Positions 46,255 through 54,671 of a DNA stretch of 64,000 nt are shown piece after piece. The stretch comes from Sinomonas sp. P10A9 (GTDB lineage Bacteria; Actinomycetota; Actinomycetes; Actinomycetales; Micrococcaceae): NCBI RefSeq assembly GCF_041022165.1, contig NZ_CP163302.1, positions 1,736,001 through 1,800,000 on the forward strand, in the 5' to 3' direction. A program made the position numbers and the translations under genes. The notes beneath the pieces are model-generated. The model had not been told where the DNA came from, did no database searches, and saw only the letters and a program-made list of their open reading frames with translations. The number at the start of each line of letters is the position of its first letter. Position 1 is the stretch's first letter.

Positions 46255-46980
46255 ATGGCAGCAGCCCAGCCTGAGCGCAGGGGGGCCCCGGCCCTCAACA
46301 TCGGCGATGTCCTGGCCACTCTGGCGGAGGATTTCCCGTCGATGACGGCGTCCAAGATCCGCTTCCTCGAGGAGAAGGGCCTCATCGCCCCGAACCGCAC
46401 GCCCTCCGGGTACCGCCAGTACAGCCAGGGCGATGTTGAGCGGCTGCGGTTCGTGCTCGCCCTCCAGCGCGACCAGTACCTTCCGCTCAAAGTCATCAAG
46501 GACTATCTCGACGCGATCGATCGCGGGGAACGGCCCGAGAGCCTCCGGGGCGGGTTGAGCATTGCGCCGCGTGCCGTCTCGGACGGGCTCGGCGCCCTGC
46601 CGGGCGGCATGCGGCCGCGGGCGCTGAGCGAGGCCCAGCTGCGCGCCGAGTCCGGCGCCAGTGCCGCCCTCTTCGAGGCGATGCTCAGCTTCGGACTGAT
46701 CAGCGCCGAGAACGGACGATTCGACGAGCATGCCCTCACCGTTGCCCGTTCCTGCGTGGCGCTGGCAGACCACGGCCTTGAACCCCGCCACCTGCGCCCG
46801 TTCCAGACCGCGGCGGAACGTGAAGTCGGCCTCATCGAGCAGGCAGTCGCCCCGAGTGCCTCGCGGCGGGACTCCGTGTCCCGTGCGCGCGCCGCCGAGG
46901 AGGCCCGTGAGCTCAGCGACCTTTTCCTGACCCTGCACCGTGCTCTGGTCCACGGGCTGATCTCGAGGATGGATGGCTGA
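46255..46980 (+). CDS. ftsR: MerR family regulator FtsR
   Basis: It has 241 residues: a MerR winged helix (NIGDVLATLAEDFPSMTASKIRFLEEKGLI, SGYRQYSQGDVERLRFVLALQRDQYLPL) with a long C-terminal region (SEAQLRAESGASAALFEAML). In Corynebacterium the orthologue, encoded after the FHA gene, regulates ftsZ. The gene order gcvH-garA-ftsR is conserved. Its stop overlaps the next ATG by one base. Confidence 0.92.
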   Translation: MAAAQPERRGAPALNIGDVLATLAEDFPSMTASKIRFLEEKGLIAPNRTPSGYRQYSQGDVERLRFVLALQRDQYLPLKVIKDYLDAIDRGERPESLRGGLSIAPRAVSDGLGALPGGMRPRALSEAQLRAESGASAALFEAMLSFGLISAENGRFDEHALTVARSCVALADHGLEPRHLRPFQTAAEREVGLIEQAVAPSASRRDSVSRARAAEEARELSDLFLTLHRALVHGLISRMDG

Positions 46981-47480
46981 TGATCGAGGTAGAAGTCGTG
47001 GGCGTGCGCATCGAGCTGCCTTCCAACCAGCCCCTCGTCCTCCTCAAGGAGGCACACGGCGAGCGGCACCTGCCGATCTGGATCGGCACCGCAGAGGCGA
47101 GCGCGATCGCCCTCGCCCAGCAGCACGTGGTCCCGCCGAGGCCGCTCACCCATGACCTCCTGGTCAGCGTGGTCCACAGCCTTGGCCGCCAGATCGTGAG
47201 CGCCACGATTGTGTCCGTCGAGGACAGTGTGTTCTACGCGCAGCTCGGCTTCGATGACGGGACCACGGTCGAGTCTCGGGCCTCCGACGCGCTTGCCGTG
47301 GCACTCAGGGTCAACTGCCGGATCTGGTGCGCAGACGCGGTCCTGGAGGAGGCCGGCGTGCAGCTGGCCGAGGGGAGCGACAGCACCGAAGAGGGCGGCG
47401 AGCCCGCGGACGAGGAGAGCGAGATGCGGCGGTTCCGCGAGTTCCTCGCCGATGTCGAGCCGGAGGACTTCGACGAATAG
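46980..47480 (+). CDS. DUF151 bifunctional nuclease family protein
   Basis: It has 166 residues with the DUF151 pattern VVGVRIELPSNQPLVLLKE, RHLPIWIGTAEASAIALAQ, RPLTHDLL and SRASDALAVALRVNCRI. Plant and Thermotoga members bind nucleic acid or act as nucleases; the role in actinobacteria is unproven. The C-terminus is acidic. It is coupled to ftsR by TGATG overlap. Confidence 0.93.
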   Translation: MIEVEVVGVRIELPSNQPLVLLKEAHGERHLPIWIGTAEASAIALAQQHVVPPRPLTHDLLVSVVHSLGRQIVSATIVSVEDSVFYAQLGFDDGTTVESRASDALAVALRVNCRIWCADAVLEEAGVQLAEGSDSTEEGGEPADEESEMRRFREFLADVEPEDFDE

Positions 47481-47547
47481 GCGCTCGGGTGCGGGCTTCA
47501 CGCCGGGATGGGAATCCGACACGCCCCCTGCCGAGCGGCGGAGGTCT

Positions 47548-47576
47548 TTGATTTCGTCTCGCCACGGTTCTAACGT
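47548..47576 (+). promoter_or_regulatory. Predicted promoter TTGATT-17-TAACGT for the second merR
   Basis: Good -35/-10 pair with 17-bp spacing, 142 bp before the merR start, so a leader of about 130 nt follows, including GTAATTACACC. Nothing else is recognised in the 237-bp gap. Confidence 0.55.
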
Positions 47577-47717
47577 CGGTAGAGACAAGCTCCCATTGCT
47601 TCCCCGAGACGTACAGGCGACACTGGAGAGTGCACCCCCGCTGTAATTACACCAAGGTGCGCCTCGAGGTCCCTCTCGGGGTGCGATGCCCCCAGGGGAG
47701 CGGTGAAGGAGGGTTTT

Positions 47718-48311
47718 GTGAATCCCACGCGAGAGCACGGTGAGCTCAGGCACACGTCGGCTGCAGGCGCCGAGGTGCCCGCCGGCACCCAAGGTCTTCT
47801 CTTCGACGACGACCTCCCAGAACTTGACGAGGAGGCGGGCTACCGCGGTCCGACGGCCTGCAAGGCTGCCGGGATCACGTACCGACAGCTCGACTACTGG
47901 GCTCGTACGGGACTCGTCGAGCCCACCGTCCGTGGGGCCGCAGGCAGCGGTTCCCAGCGCCTGTACGGCTTCCGCGACATCCTCGTGCTCAAGGTCGTCA
48001 AGCGTCTCCTCGACACGGGTGTCTCCCTCCAGCAGATCCGCAGCGCCGTGGGTCACCTCCGCGAGCGCGGCGTGGAGGACCTCGCCCAGATCACGCTCAT
48101 GAGCGACGGCGCCTCGGTGTATGAATGCACGTCCGCCGACGAGGTCATCGATCTCGTGCAGGGCGGCCAGGGTGTGTTCGGCATCGCGGTTGGCCGCGTG
48201 TGGCGTGAGGTCGAGGGGAGCCTAGCGGAGCTGCCGAGTGAGCACGCCGCGGACCAGACGTTTCCCGGTGATGAACTGAGCAAGCGTCGCGCGGCACGCA
48301 AGACGGGCTGA
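47718..48311 (+). CDS. MerR family transcriptional regulator (second, HspR-like group)
   Basis: It has 197 residues. The DNA-binding domain is YRGPTACKAAGITYRQLDYWARTGLVEPT, RLYGFRDILVLKVVKRLLDTGVSLQQIR. It closes the conserved gcvH-garA-ftsR-DUF151-merR cluster. Start GTG 47718 has AAGGAGG 5 bp upstream; a GTG at 47703 lies within that site. Function not established. Confidence 0.92.
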   Translation: MNPTREHGELRHTSAAGAEVPAGTQGLLFDDDLPELDEEAGYRGPTACKAAGITYRQLDYWARTGLVEPTVRGAAGSGSQRLYGFRDILVLKVVKRLLDTGVSLQQIRSAVGHLRERGVEDLAQITLMSDGASVYECTSADEVIDLVQGGQGVFGIAVGRVWREVEGSLAELPSEHAADQTFPGDELSKRRAARKTG

Positions 48312-48356
48312 CGCGCCGGACGCTGAAGCCCCGATCTACCTGTCGTCCTCCAGGAC

Positions 48357-48408
48357 GCACGACGTCGAGGGGTCGCCTCCCACGGGAAGCGACCCCTCGA
48401 CGTCGTGC
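48357..48408. terminator. Inverted repeat with 20-bp perfect arms after merR
   Basis: GCACGACGTCGAGGGGTCGC (48357-48376) pairs perfectly with 48389-48408 around a 12-nt loop. No T-run. It separates merR from the convergent ParA gene. Confidence 0.8.
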
Positions 48409-48433
48409 GCGGCACGCTGACGGAAAGGTGCTA

Positions 48434-48469
48434 GATGCCGGAGAAGTGCTCGATGGCGGAGAAGTGCTC
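48434..48469. repeat. 18-bp tandem duplication
   Basis: GATGCCGGAGAAGTGCTC and GATGGCGGAGAAGTGCTC lie in tandem between the 20-bp-arm hairpin and the ParA stop. No function visible. Confidence 0.85.
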
Positions 48470-48546
48470 GATGACACAGCAGCGCGCGTTGGCCGAGGAC
48501 AGGCGAACTTGGGGCGAGCCGGGCCGGGAGGCGAGGAAGCGTGCGA

Positions 48547-49371
48547 CTAGCGGGCGACGCGCGGGCGGAAGTCGCGGCTCTGCTTGAGGACCGCCCCGAG
48601 GAGCTGGTCGTAGAGGGCGGACGTGCCGCGCGCGGCCTCCCCAGGCCAATGGTGGACGGCGTGCGCCGCCCCCTGGATCTGCTGCCAGTTTGCAACCTCG
48701 GGGATGTTCGGCTCCATGAGGAGCGCGCCGAACATCTGCCTCATCTCCTCCAGCCGGTAGCCATGCTCGGTCGAGGAGGGACGCACCCGGTTCGCGACGA
48801 CCCCAGCCGGGGCAAGCTTGGGGGCGTACTCCTGCTTGAAGAGCTGGATGGCCCGGAGGGTGCGCTCGGTGCCGGCCACAGAGAAGAGGCCCGGCTCGGC
48901 CACGAGGAGGACACGGTCGCTCGCGGCCCACGCCATGCGCGTGAGTCCGTTGAGGGACGGCGGGCAGTCGATCAGCACGAGTCCGTACCCCTCGAGCCCG
49001 TCGAGCACAATGCTGAGGCGGCGAAGGTCACGGCGGCCAAGGTCGGGACGGTCGTAGATGCCGCTCAGGGACCCGCCGTAGGCGACGTCCAGGACACGGT
49101 TCTGCTGGCCATTGAGGGCGGCGGCGCGGCGCACCCATCCGCTCGGCACCACGTTGTCCTCGAGGAACACGCGCTTGGGCGCCTTGAGCATGCGGCCGAC
49201 TTCGAGCCGGCCTTCGGGGACGACGCCCAGCGCGGTGGAAGCATCAGCGTGTGGATCGAGATCGACCACAAGGGTGGGGATGCCGGCTGCGAGGGCTGCT
49301 GAGGCGAGCCCAGTGGTCACAGACGTCTTCCCGACTCCGCCCTTGAGGCTGCTGATGCTGACTACTTGCAC
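48547..49371 (-). CDS. Orphan ParA/MinD-like ATPase
   Basis: It has 274 residues with deviant Walker A SSLKGGVGKTSVTTGLASAAL, Walker A' VVDLDPHADASTALG and Walker B LVLIDCPPSLNGLTR. No parB neighbour. Start GTG 49371 (VQVVSISSLKGG) fits family N-termini; ATG 49410 would add 13 residues. This conserved actinobacterial orphan ParA is often next to pyc and the merR cluster. Cargo unknown. Confidence 0.9.
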   Translation of the reverse strand: MQVVSISSLKGGVGKTSVTTGLASAALAAGIPTLVVDLDPHADASTALGVVPEGRLEVGRMLKAPKRVFLEDNVVPSGWVRRAAALNGQQNRVLDVAYGGSLSGIYDRPDLGRRDLRRLSIVLDGLEGYGLVLIDCPPSLNGLTRMAWAASDRVLLVAEPGLFSVAGTERTLRAIQLFKQEYAPKLAPAGVVANRVRPSSTEHGYRLEEMRQMFGALLMEPNIPEVANWQQIQGAAHAVHHWPGEAARGTSALYDQLLGAVLKQSRDFRPRVAR

Positions 49372-49532
49372 GTGAAATCCACTATCTATCCGCTGGCCGA
49401 CGTCTCCCATCCTAATCTGCCGCAGTACCGAAGACCCGACACGCCGCGGACCCCTCCGGGTCCCACGAGGCGAGACGTTACGTCCGTGATTCAGGACACT
49501 GGCCGTTGCCTTGGTAGTTTTGGCCCATAGAC

Positions 49533-49549
49533 ACTAGGCACCACCTAGT
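49533..49549. promoter_or_regulatory. Inverted repeat ACTAGG-CACCA-CCTAGT before pyc
   Basis: Perfect 6-bp arms, 29 bp before the pyc start and just downstream of a possible promoter (TTGCCT-16-TAGACA, 49506-49533). A candidate operator in the leader. Confidence 0.4.
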
Positions 49550-49578
49550 CAGTCCTGCGTTGCGACAACAGGAGTCCC

Positions 49579-52500
49579 ATGTTCTCCAAGATTCTGGTAG
49601 CGAACCGCGGTGAGATTGCCATCCGCGCGTTCCGTGCGGGCTACGAGCTCGGTGCCAAGACGGTCGCGGTGTTCCCGCATGAAGACCGCAATTCGATCCA
49701 CCGCCAGAAGGCGGACGAGGCCTACCTCATCGGTGAGGAGGGCCATCCGGTCCGTGCCTACCTCGACGTGGACGAGATTGTCCGCGTCGCCAAGGAAGCC
49801 GGCGCGGATGCGATCTACCCCGGCTACGGCTTCCTCTCGGAGAACCCCGAGCTGGCCAAGGCCGCCGCCACTGCGGGTATCACTTTCGTCGGTCCGCCTG
49901 CTGACGTCCTCGAGCTCGCCGGCCACAAGGTCCATGCGCTCGCAGCCGCCCGCAAGGCCGGCATCCCGGTCCTGAACTCCTCGGCGCCGAGCTCCGATAC
50001 CGAGGAGCTCATCGCCGCGGCGGACTCGATCGGCTTCCCGATCTTCGTCAAGGCTGTGGCCGGCGGTGGCGGGCGCGGAATGCGCCGCGTCGACACCCGC
50101 GAGGCCCTTCCCGAGGCCCTCAGCGCCGCGATGCGCGAGGCCGACGCCGCCTTCGGCGACCCGACCATGTTCCTCGAGCAGGCCGTGCTGCGCCCGCGCC
50201 ACATCGAGGTTCAGGTGCTCGCCGACGCCGAGGGCAACGTGGTCCACCTGTTCGAGCGCGACTGCTCGCTCCAGCGCCGCCACCAGAAGGTCGTCGAGAT
50301 CGCTCCGGCCCCGCAGCTGGACGAGTCCATCCGCCAGGCCCTCTACTCGGACGCGATCAAGTTCGCCAAGGCCCTCGGCTACGTCAACGCCGGCACCGTC
50401 GAGTTCCTCGTCGACACCGTGGGCGAACGCGCGGGCCAGCACGTGTTCATCGAGATGAACCCGCGCATCCAGGTTGAGCACACGGTCACCGAAGAGGTCA
50501 CCGACGTCGACCTCGTCCAGGCACAGCTGCGCATCGCCGCTGGAGAGACCCTTGAGGACCTCGGGCTCACGCAGGACAAGATCCACCTCAAGGGTGCCGC
50601 GCTCCAGTGCCGGATCACCACCGAGGACCCGGCCAACGGCTTCCGTCCCGATGTCGGCAAGATCACCGGCTACCGGTCGGCGGGCGGCGCAGGCGTGCGG
50701 CTCGACGGCGGCACGATCTACCAGGGCGCCGAGATCAGCCCGCACTTCGACTCGATGCTCGTCAAGCTCACATGCCGCGGCCGCGACTACGCGACGGCCG
50801 TCAAGCGTGCCCGCCGCGCCCTCGCGGAGTTCCGCATCCGCGGTGTCTCCACGAACATCCCGTTCCTCCAGGCCGTGCTCGACGACGAGGACTTCGTGGC
50901 CGGCAACGTGGCGACATCGTTCATCGACGAGCGGCCCGAGCTGCTCAAGGCACGCTCGTCCGCAGACCGGGGGACCAAGCTGCTCACGTGGCTCGCGGAG
51001 GTGACGGTCAACAAGCCGAACGGCGAGCTCAAGGTCCACGCCGACCCGCGCGCCAAGCTGCCGAAGGCCGATCTGGACGACGCACCCGCCGGCTCACGCC
51101 AGCGCCTGCTCGAACTCGGTCCGGAGGGCTTCGCGAAGGCCCTGCGCGAGCAGAACGCCGTCGCCGTGACGGACACGACGTTCCGCGACGCGCACCAGTC
51201 GCTCCTCGCAACCCGCGTGCGCACCCGCGACCTTGTTGCCGCCGGGCCGGCCGTCTCGGTCCTGACCCCTGAGCTCCTCTCGGTCGAGGCATGGGGTGGT
51301 GCGACCTACGACGTCGCGCTGCGCTTCCTCGGCGAGGACCCGTGGCAGCGCCTCGCCGCGCTCCGCAAGGCGATCCCGAACATCTGCCTCCAGATGCTCC
51401 TGCGCGGCCGCAACACGGTGGGCTACACCCCGTACCCGGAGGAGGTCACGGTCGCCTTCGTCAAGGAGGCTGCCGCCACCGGCATCGACATCTTCCGGAT
51501 CTTCGACGCGCTCAACGACGTGAACCAGATGGCTCCCGCCATCAAGGCCGTCCGCGAGACCGGGACGGCCGTGGCCGAGGTGGCCCTCTGCTACACGGGC
51601 GACCTGCTCGACCCGGCCGAGGAGCTCTACACGCTCGACTACTACCTCGGCCTCGCGCAGAAGATCGTCGACGCCGGTGCCCACATCCTCGCGATCAAGG
51701 ACATGGCCGGGCTCCTCCGCCCGGCCGCGGCTGCGAAGCTCGTGACGGCCCTGCGCGAGCGGTTCGACCTCCCGGTCCACCTGCACACGCACGACACGGC
51801 GGGCGGCCAGCTCGCGACGCTGCTTGCCGCCGTCGACGCAGGGGTCGACGCCGTCGACGTCGCCTCTGCGGCCCTCGCTGGCACGACGAGCCAGCCCTCG
51901 GCCTCGGCGCTCGTCGCCGACCTCGCCCACACGCCGAGGGACACGGGTGTCTCGCTGAAGAACGTGAGTGCCCTCGAGCCGTACTGGGAGGCCGTGCGAC
52001 GCGTCTACGCGCCGTTCGAGTCCGGCCTTCCGGGCCCCACGGGACGTGTCTACCTGCACGAGATTCCGGGCGGCCAGCTCTCCAATCTGCGCCAGCAGGC
52101 CATGGCTCTGGGCCTCGCCGAGCGATTCGAGGCGATCGAGGACATGTACGCGGCCGCCGACCGCATCCTCGGGCGTCTCGTCAAGGTCACGCCCTCCTCC
52201 AAGGTGGTCGGAGACCTCGCCCTGCACCTCGTGGGCCTCGGCGCCGATCCGGCCGAGTTCCAGGAGAACCCGCAGAAGTTCGACATCCCCGAGTCGGTCA
52301 TCGGCTTCCTCAGCGGCGAGCTGGGCGACCCGCCCGGGGGCTGGCCCGAGCCGTTCCGCACCAAGGCGCTCCAGGGCCGCACGGTCAAGGTTCGTGAGGA
52401 GACCCTCTCGTCCGAGGACTCCGCGGCGCTCGAGGGCGATTCGGCGACTCGCAGAGCGACCCTCAACCGGCTGCTGTTCCCCGGTCCGACCAAGGACTAC

Positions 52501-52980
52501 CTCGCCAGCCGCGAGAGCTACGGCAACCTCGCAGTGCTCGACACGCGCGACTACCTCTACGGCCTCCAGCGCGGCCAGGAGCATGTCATCGAGCTCGAGA
52601 AGGGCGTGCGCCTCATCGCGCAGCTCGAGGCCATCTCCGAGCCGGACGAGAAGGGCCTGCGTACGGTCATCGCGACGCTCAACGGCCAGTCGCGGCCCGT
52701 CGCCGTGCGGGACCGCTCCGTCCAGAGCAACGTCAAGCAGGCGGAGAAGGCCGATGCGACGAACCCCGGCCACGTGGCCGCCCCGTTCGCCGGCGCGGTC
52801 ACCGTCACGGCGAGGGAAGGCGACCTCATCCAGGCCGGCGACTCGGTCGCGACCATCGAAGCCATGAAGATGGAGGCTGCGATCACCTCGCCCATCTCGG
52901 GCAAGGTGGGACGCGTCGTCGTGAGCGGTGTCTCCCAGGTACAGGGTGGCGATCTCCTGCTCGTCGTCGGCGCCGAGTAG
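49579..52980 (+). CDS. pyc: Pyruvate carboxylase
   Basis: Makes oxaloacetate from pyruvate and bicarbonate. It has 1133 residues in one chain: biotin carboxylase (about 1-455; FVKAVAGGGGRGMRRV, EMNPRIQVEHTVTEEVT), carboxyltransferase (about 530-830; DTTFRDAHQSLLATRVRT, RIFDALNDVNQM) and the C-terminal biotin carrier with Lys1097 in EAMKMEAAI. ATG 49579 has ACAGGAG upstream. It replenishes oxaloacetate, which prpC also consumes. Confidence 0.98.
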   Translation: MFSKILVANRGEIAIRAFRAGYELGAKTVAVFPHEDRNSIHRQKADEAYLIGEEGHPVRAYLDVDEIVRVAKEAGADAIYPGYGFLSENPELAKAAATAGITFVGPPADVLELAGHKVHALAAARKAGIPVLNSSAPSSDTEELIAAADSIGFPIFVKAVAGGGGRGMRRVDTREALPEALSAAMREADAAFGDPTMFLEQAVLRPRHIEVQVLADAEGNVVHLFERDCSLQRRHQKVVEIAPAPQLDESIRQALYSDAIKFAKALGYVNAGTVEFLVDTVGERAGQHVFIEMNPRIQVEHTVTEEVTDVDLVQAQLRIAAGETLEDLGLTQDKIHLKGAALQCRITTEDPANGFRPDVGKITGYRSAGGAGVRLDGGTIYQGAEISPHFDSMLVKLTCRGRDYATAVKRARRALAEFRIRGVSTNIPFLQAVLDDEDFVAGNVATSFIDERPELLKARSSADRGTKLLTWLAEVTVNKPNGELKVHADPRAKLPKADLDDAPAGSRQRLLELGPEGFAKALREQNAVAVTDTTFRDAHQSLLATRVRTRDLVAAGPAVSVLTPELLSVEAWGGATYDVALRFLGEDPWQRLAALRKAIPNICLQMLLRGRNTVGYTPYPEEVTVAFVKEAAATGIDIFRIFDALNDVNQMAPAIKAVRETGTAVAEVALCYTGDLLDPAEELYTLDYYLGLAQKIVDAGAHILAIKDMAGLLRPAAAAKLVTALRERFDLPVHLHTHDTAGGQLATLLAAVDAGVDAVDVASAALAGTTSQPSASALVADLAHTPRDTGVSLKNVSALEPYWEAVRRVYAPFESGLPGPTGRVYLHEIPGGQLSNLRQQAMALGLAERFEAIEDMYAAADRILGRLVKVTPSSKVVGDLALHLVGLGADPAEFQENPQKFDIPESVIGFLSGELGDPPGGWPEPFRTKALQGRTVKVREETLSSEDSAALEGDSATRRATLNRLLFPGPTKDYLASRESYGNLAVLDTRDYLYGLQRGQEHVIELEKGVRLIAQLEAISEPDEKGLRTVIATLNGQSRPVAVRDRSVQSNVKQAEKADATNPGHVAAPFAGAVTVTAREGDLIQAGDSVATIEAMKMEAAITSPISGKVGRVVVSGVSQVQGGDLLLVVGAE

Positions 52981-52999
52981 CCGTTCGATCCTGTCAGAT

Positions 53000-53043
53000 C
53001 GGCCCGGCAGCAAGCCCCGAAATTCGGGCCTGCTGCCGGGCCG
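53000..53043. terminator. Hairpin after pyc, 13-bp arms
   Basis: CGGCCCGGCAGCA (53000-53012) pairs with TGCTGCCGGGCCG (53031-53043), with a second inner pairing GCCCCGAA/TTCGGGC. No T-run follows; TAGACT at 53049-53054 may be the next promoter's -10. Confidence 0.75.
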
Positions 53044-53116
53044 ACGGCTAGACTGAGCGCGATCGAGGGAGGCGGCGTGCCGCTGCGCCTCGTACCGACG
53101 ACGCGAACGGGAGCCG

Positions 53117-54592
53117 ATGACCGAGGAGACCAAGCCCACGCCGGGACCGCGCCGCAGCGCGGCGCAGGCCGCACCGGACGGTACCGACGAGGCGGCTGCA
53201 GCGTCAACGCCGGCGAGCGCAGAGGATGTGGACGCGCACGCAGACGGGGCGCCCACGGTGGAGGGCGACGGGAACGACGCCGCGGCGCAGCCCGCCGTCG
53301 ACCGCGTTGAATCCTCGCCCATCGACGTCGTCACGGTGACCGATGCGCAGGACCGCACGAGCGCAGACTCGCTTTCGGCGCTCACCTCCTTGAGCGTTCC
53401 CGTCGACCTCAACGCGGTGCCGCCGGCACCGTCGCAGCCCCCGGCGGGATGGCTCGCGAGCCATCCTCTTGCGGCACCGGCGGGAGATGCACCGGAGGCC
53501 GCCAGTAGCGTGCCGGAGCCGACGGAAGTGCCGCTCGAAGTGTTCGCGCCGACCACCGAGATCGAGCCCGGGTATCAGCCGCGCGGCTCTGAGCCTGTGT
53601 CCGAGGCCGTTGCCGACGACGAGCCGGCGCCAGCCCTGAGCGAGCGTCGGGCTCGCGCCGAAGGTCCCGAGCCTGCCACGTCGCTGACCTCGGACAGGCT
53701 CGTCGAGAAGACCGCGGCCCCGCCCGTGAGCGGGTGGCGGCGATGGCTCTACTTCACGACGTTCGGCTACGTGAACCTGGGCGACTCCGACGCCGTCAGG
53801 ACCCAGCGGGCCCTCGAGCACCGCATCGCCGTCCGCCTTGGCGACCGCACGCGGTACGTGCCCGTGCTGTCCCGCAAGGGCGGCGTCGGCAAGACGACCG
53901 TGACCACCCTGCTGGGCATGGCGCTCGCCGACCTGCGCGAGGACCGCGTCATCGCGATGGACGCCAACCCGGACCGCGGCACTCTCTCCGACCGCAACCC
54001 CGGGCGTGCCTCGCAGACGGCGCGTCAGCTCGTCAAGGATCGCTTCGACGTGAACTCCTTCGCGCAGCTCTCCACCTACACCGCCCGAGAGGGCTCGCGG
54101 CTCGATGTGCTCGCCTCGGATGCGGATCCGATGGTCGCGCACGCGTTCAACGACGCCGACTACCGCGCGGTCACGGACATCCTCGGCAGGTACTACTCGA
54201 TCGTCCTGACTGATTCAGGCACCGGCATGGTGCACTCGGTCATGCAGGGCACGCTGGAGAAGGCCGACGCCGTCGTGCTGGTCTCCGGGGGAAGCGTCGA
54301 CGAGGCGCGGCTCGCCTCTGAGACGCTCTCGTGGCTTGAGGCGCACGGGCGCGACGACCTGGTGCGCAAGGCGATCGTTGCGATCAACCTGGCGGCGGGT
54401 GACGGGACAAGGGTCGACGTCGACGAGATCGAGGACCACTTCCGCTCCCGGGTCCGGCACGTCGTGAGGATTCCGCACGACCGGCACTTGGCCGAGGGAT
54501 CACAGATCGAGTTCGCGAAGCTGCGCGGCGCCACGCGCGCGGCCGCCGTCGAGCTCGCTGCGCTCGTCGTGGACGAGCTGACCGAGGACTGA
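53117..54592 (+). CDS. MinD/ParA-like ATPase with long disordered N-terminus (EspI-like)
   Basis: It has 491 residues. The first about 220 are Ala/Pro/Asp/Glu-rich and without structure; then GWRRWLYFTTFGYVNLGDS leads to a deviant Walker A (VLSRKGGVGKTTVTTLLGMAL), AMDANPDRGTLSDR and IVLTDSGTGMVHS. The plan matches actinobacterial MinD-like proteins such as mycobacterial EspI of ESX-1, where an acidic/proline tail precedes the ATPase. No type VII genes are in the window. ATG 53117 has CGGGAG close upstream. Confidence 0.85.
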   Translation: MTEETKPTPGPRRSAAQAAPDGTDEAAAASTPASAEDVDAHADGAPTVEGDGNDAAAQPAVDRVESSPIDVVTVTDAQDRTSADSLSALTSLSVPVDLNAVPPAPSQPPAGWLASHPLAAPAGDAPEAASSVPEPTEVPLEVFAPTTEIEPGYQPRGSEPVSEAVADDEPAPALSERRARAEGPEPATSLTSDRLVEKTAAPPVSGWRRWLYFTTFGYVNLGDSDAVRTQRALEHRIAVRLGDRTRYVPVLSRKGGVGKTTVTTLLGMALADLREDRVIAMDANPDRGTLSDRNPGRASQTARQLVKDRFDVNSFAQLSTYTAREGSRLDVLASDADPMVAHAFNDADYRAVTDILGRYYSIVLTDSGTGMVHSVMQGTLEKADAVVLVSGGSVDEARLASETLSWLEAHGRDDLVRKAIVAINLAAGDGTRVDVDEIEDHFRSRVRHVVRIPHDRHLAEGSQIEFAKLRGATRAAAVELAALVVDELTED

Positions 54593-54621
54593 TCGCTCGC
54601 AAGACTCCGGGGTGACGCGAA

Positions 54622-54653
54622 AGGCCCGCGGTCCCTTCCCGGACCGCGGGCCT
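54622..54653. terminator. Bidirectional terminator between MinD-like gene and fadD
   Basis: AGGCCCGCGGTCC (54622-54634) and GGACCGCGGGCCT (54641-54653) are perfect 13-bp arms with loop CTTCCC. On the minus strand it is followed by TTTCGCG. Confidence 0.8.
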
Positions 54654-54671
54654 CTGCTGTTCGTGCCGGCG

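Noticed and set aside
49381..49410. ATG 49410 as start of the orphan ParA
   Set aside because: It would add 13 residues unlike the family; GTG 49371 directly begins the VQVVSISSLKGG N-terminus.
51094..53556. 820-codon minus-strand frame opposite pyc and the MinD-like gene
   Set aside because: It spans two unrelated real genes and an obvious hairpin, and has no domain; pure composition effect.
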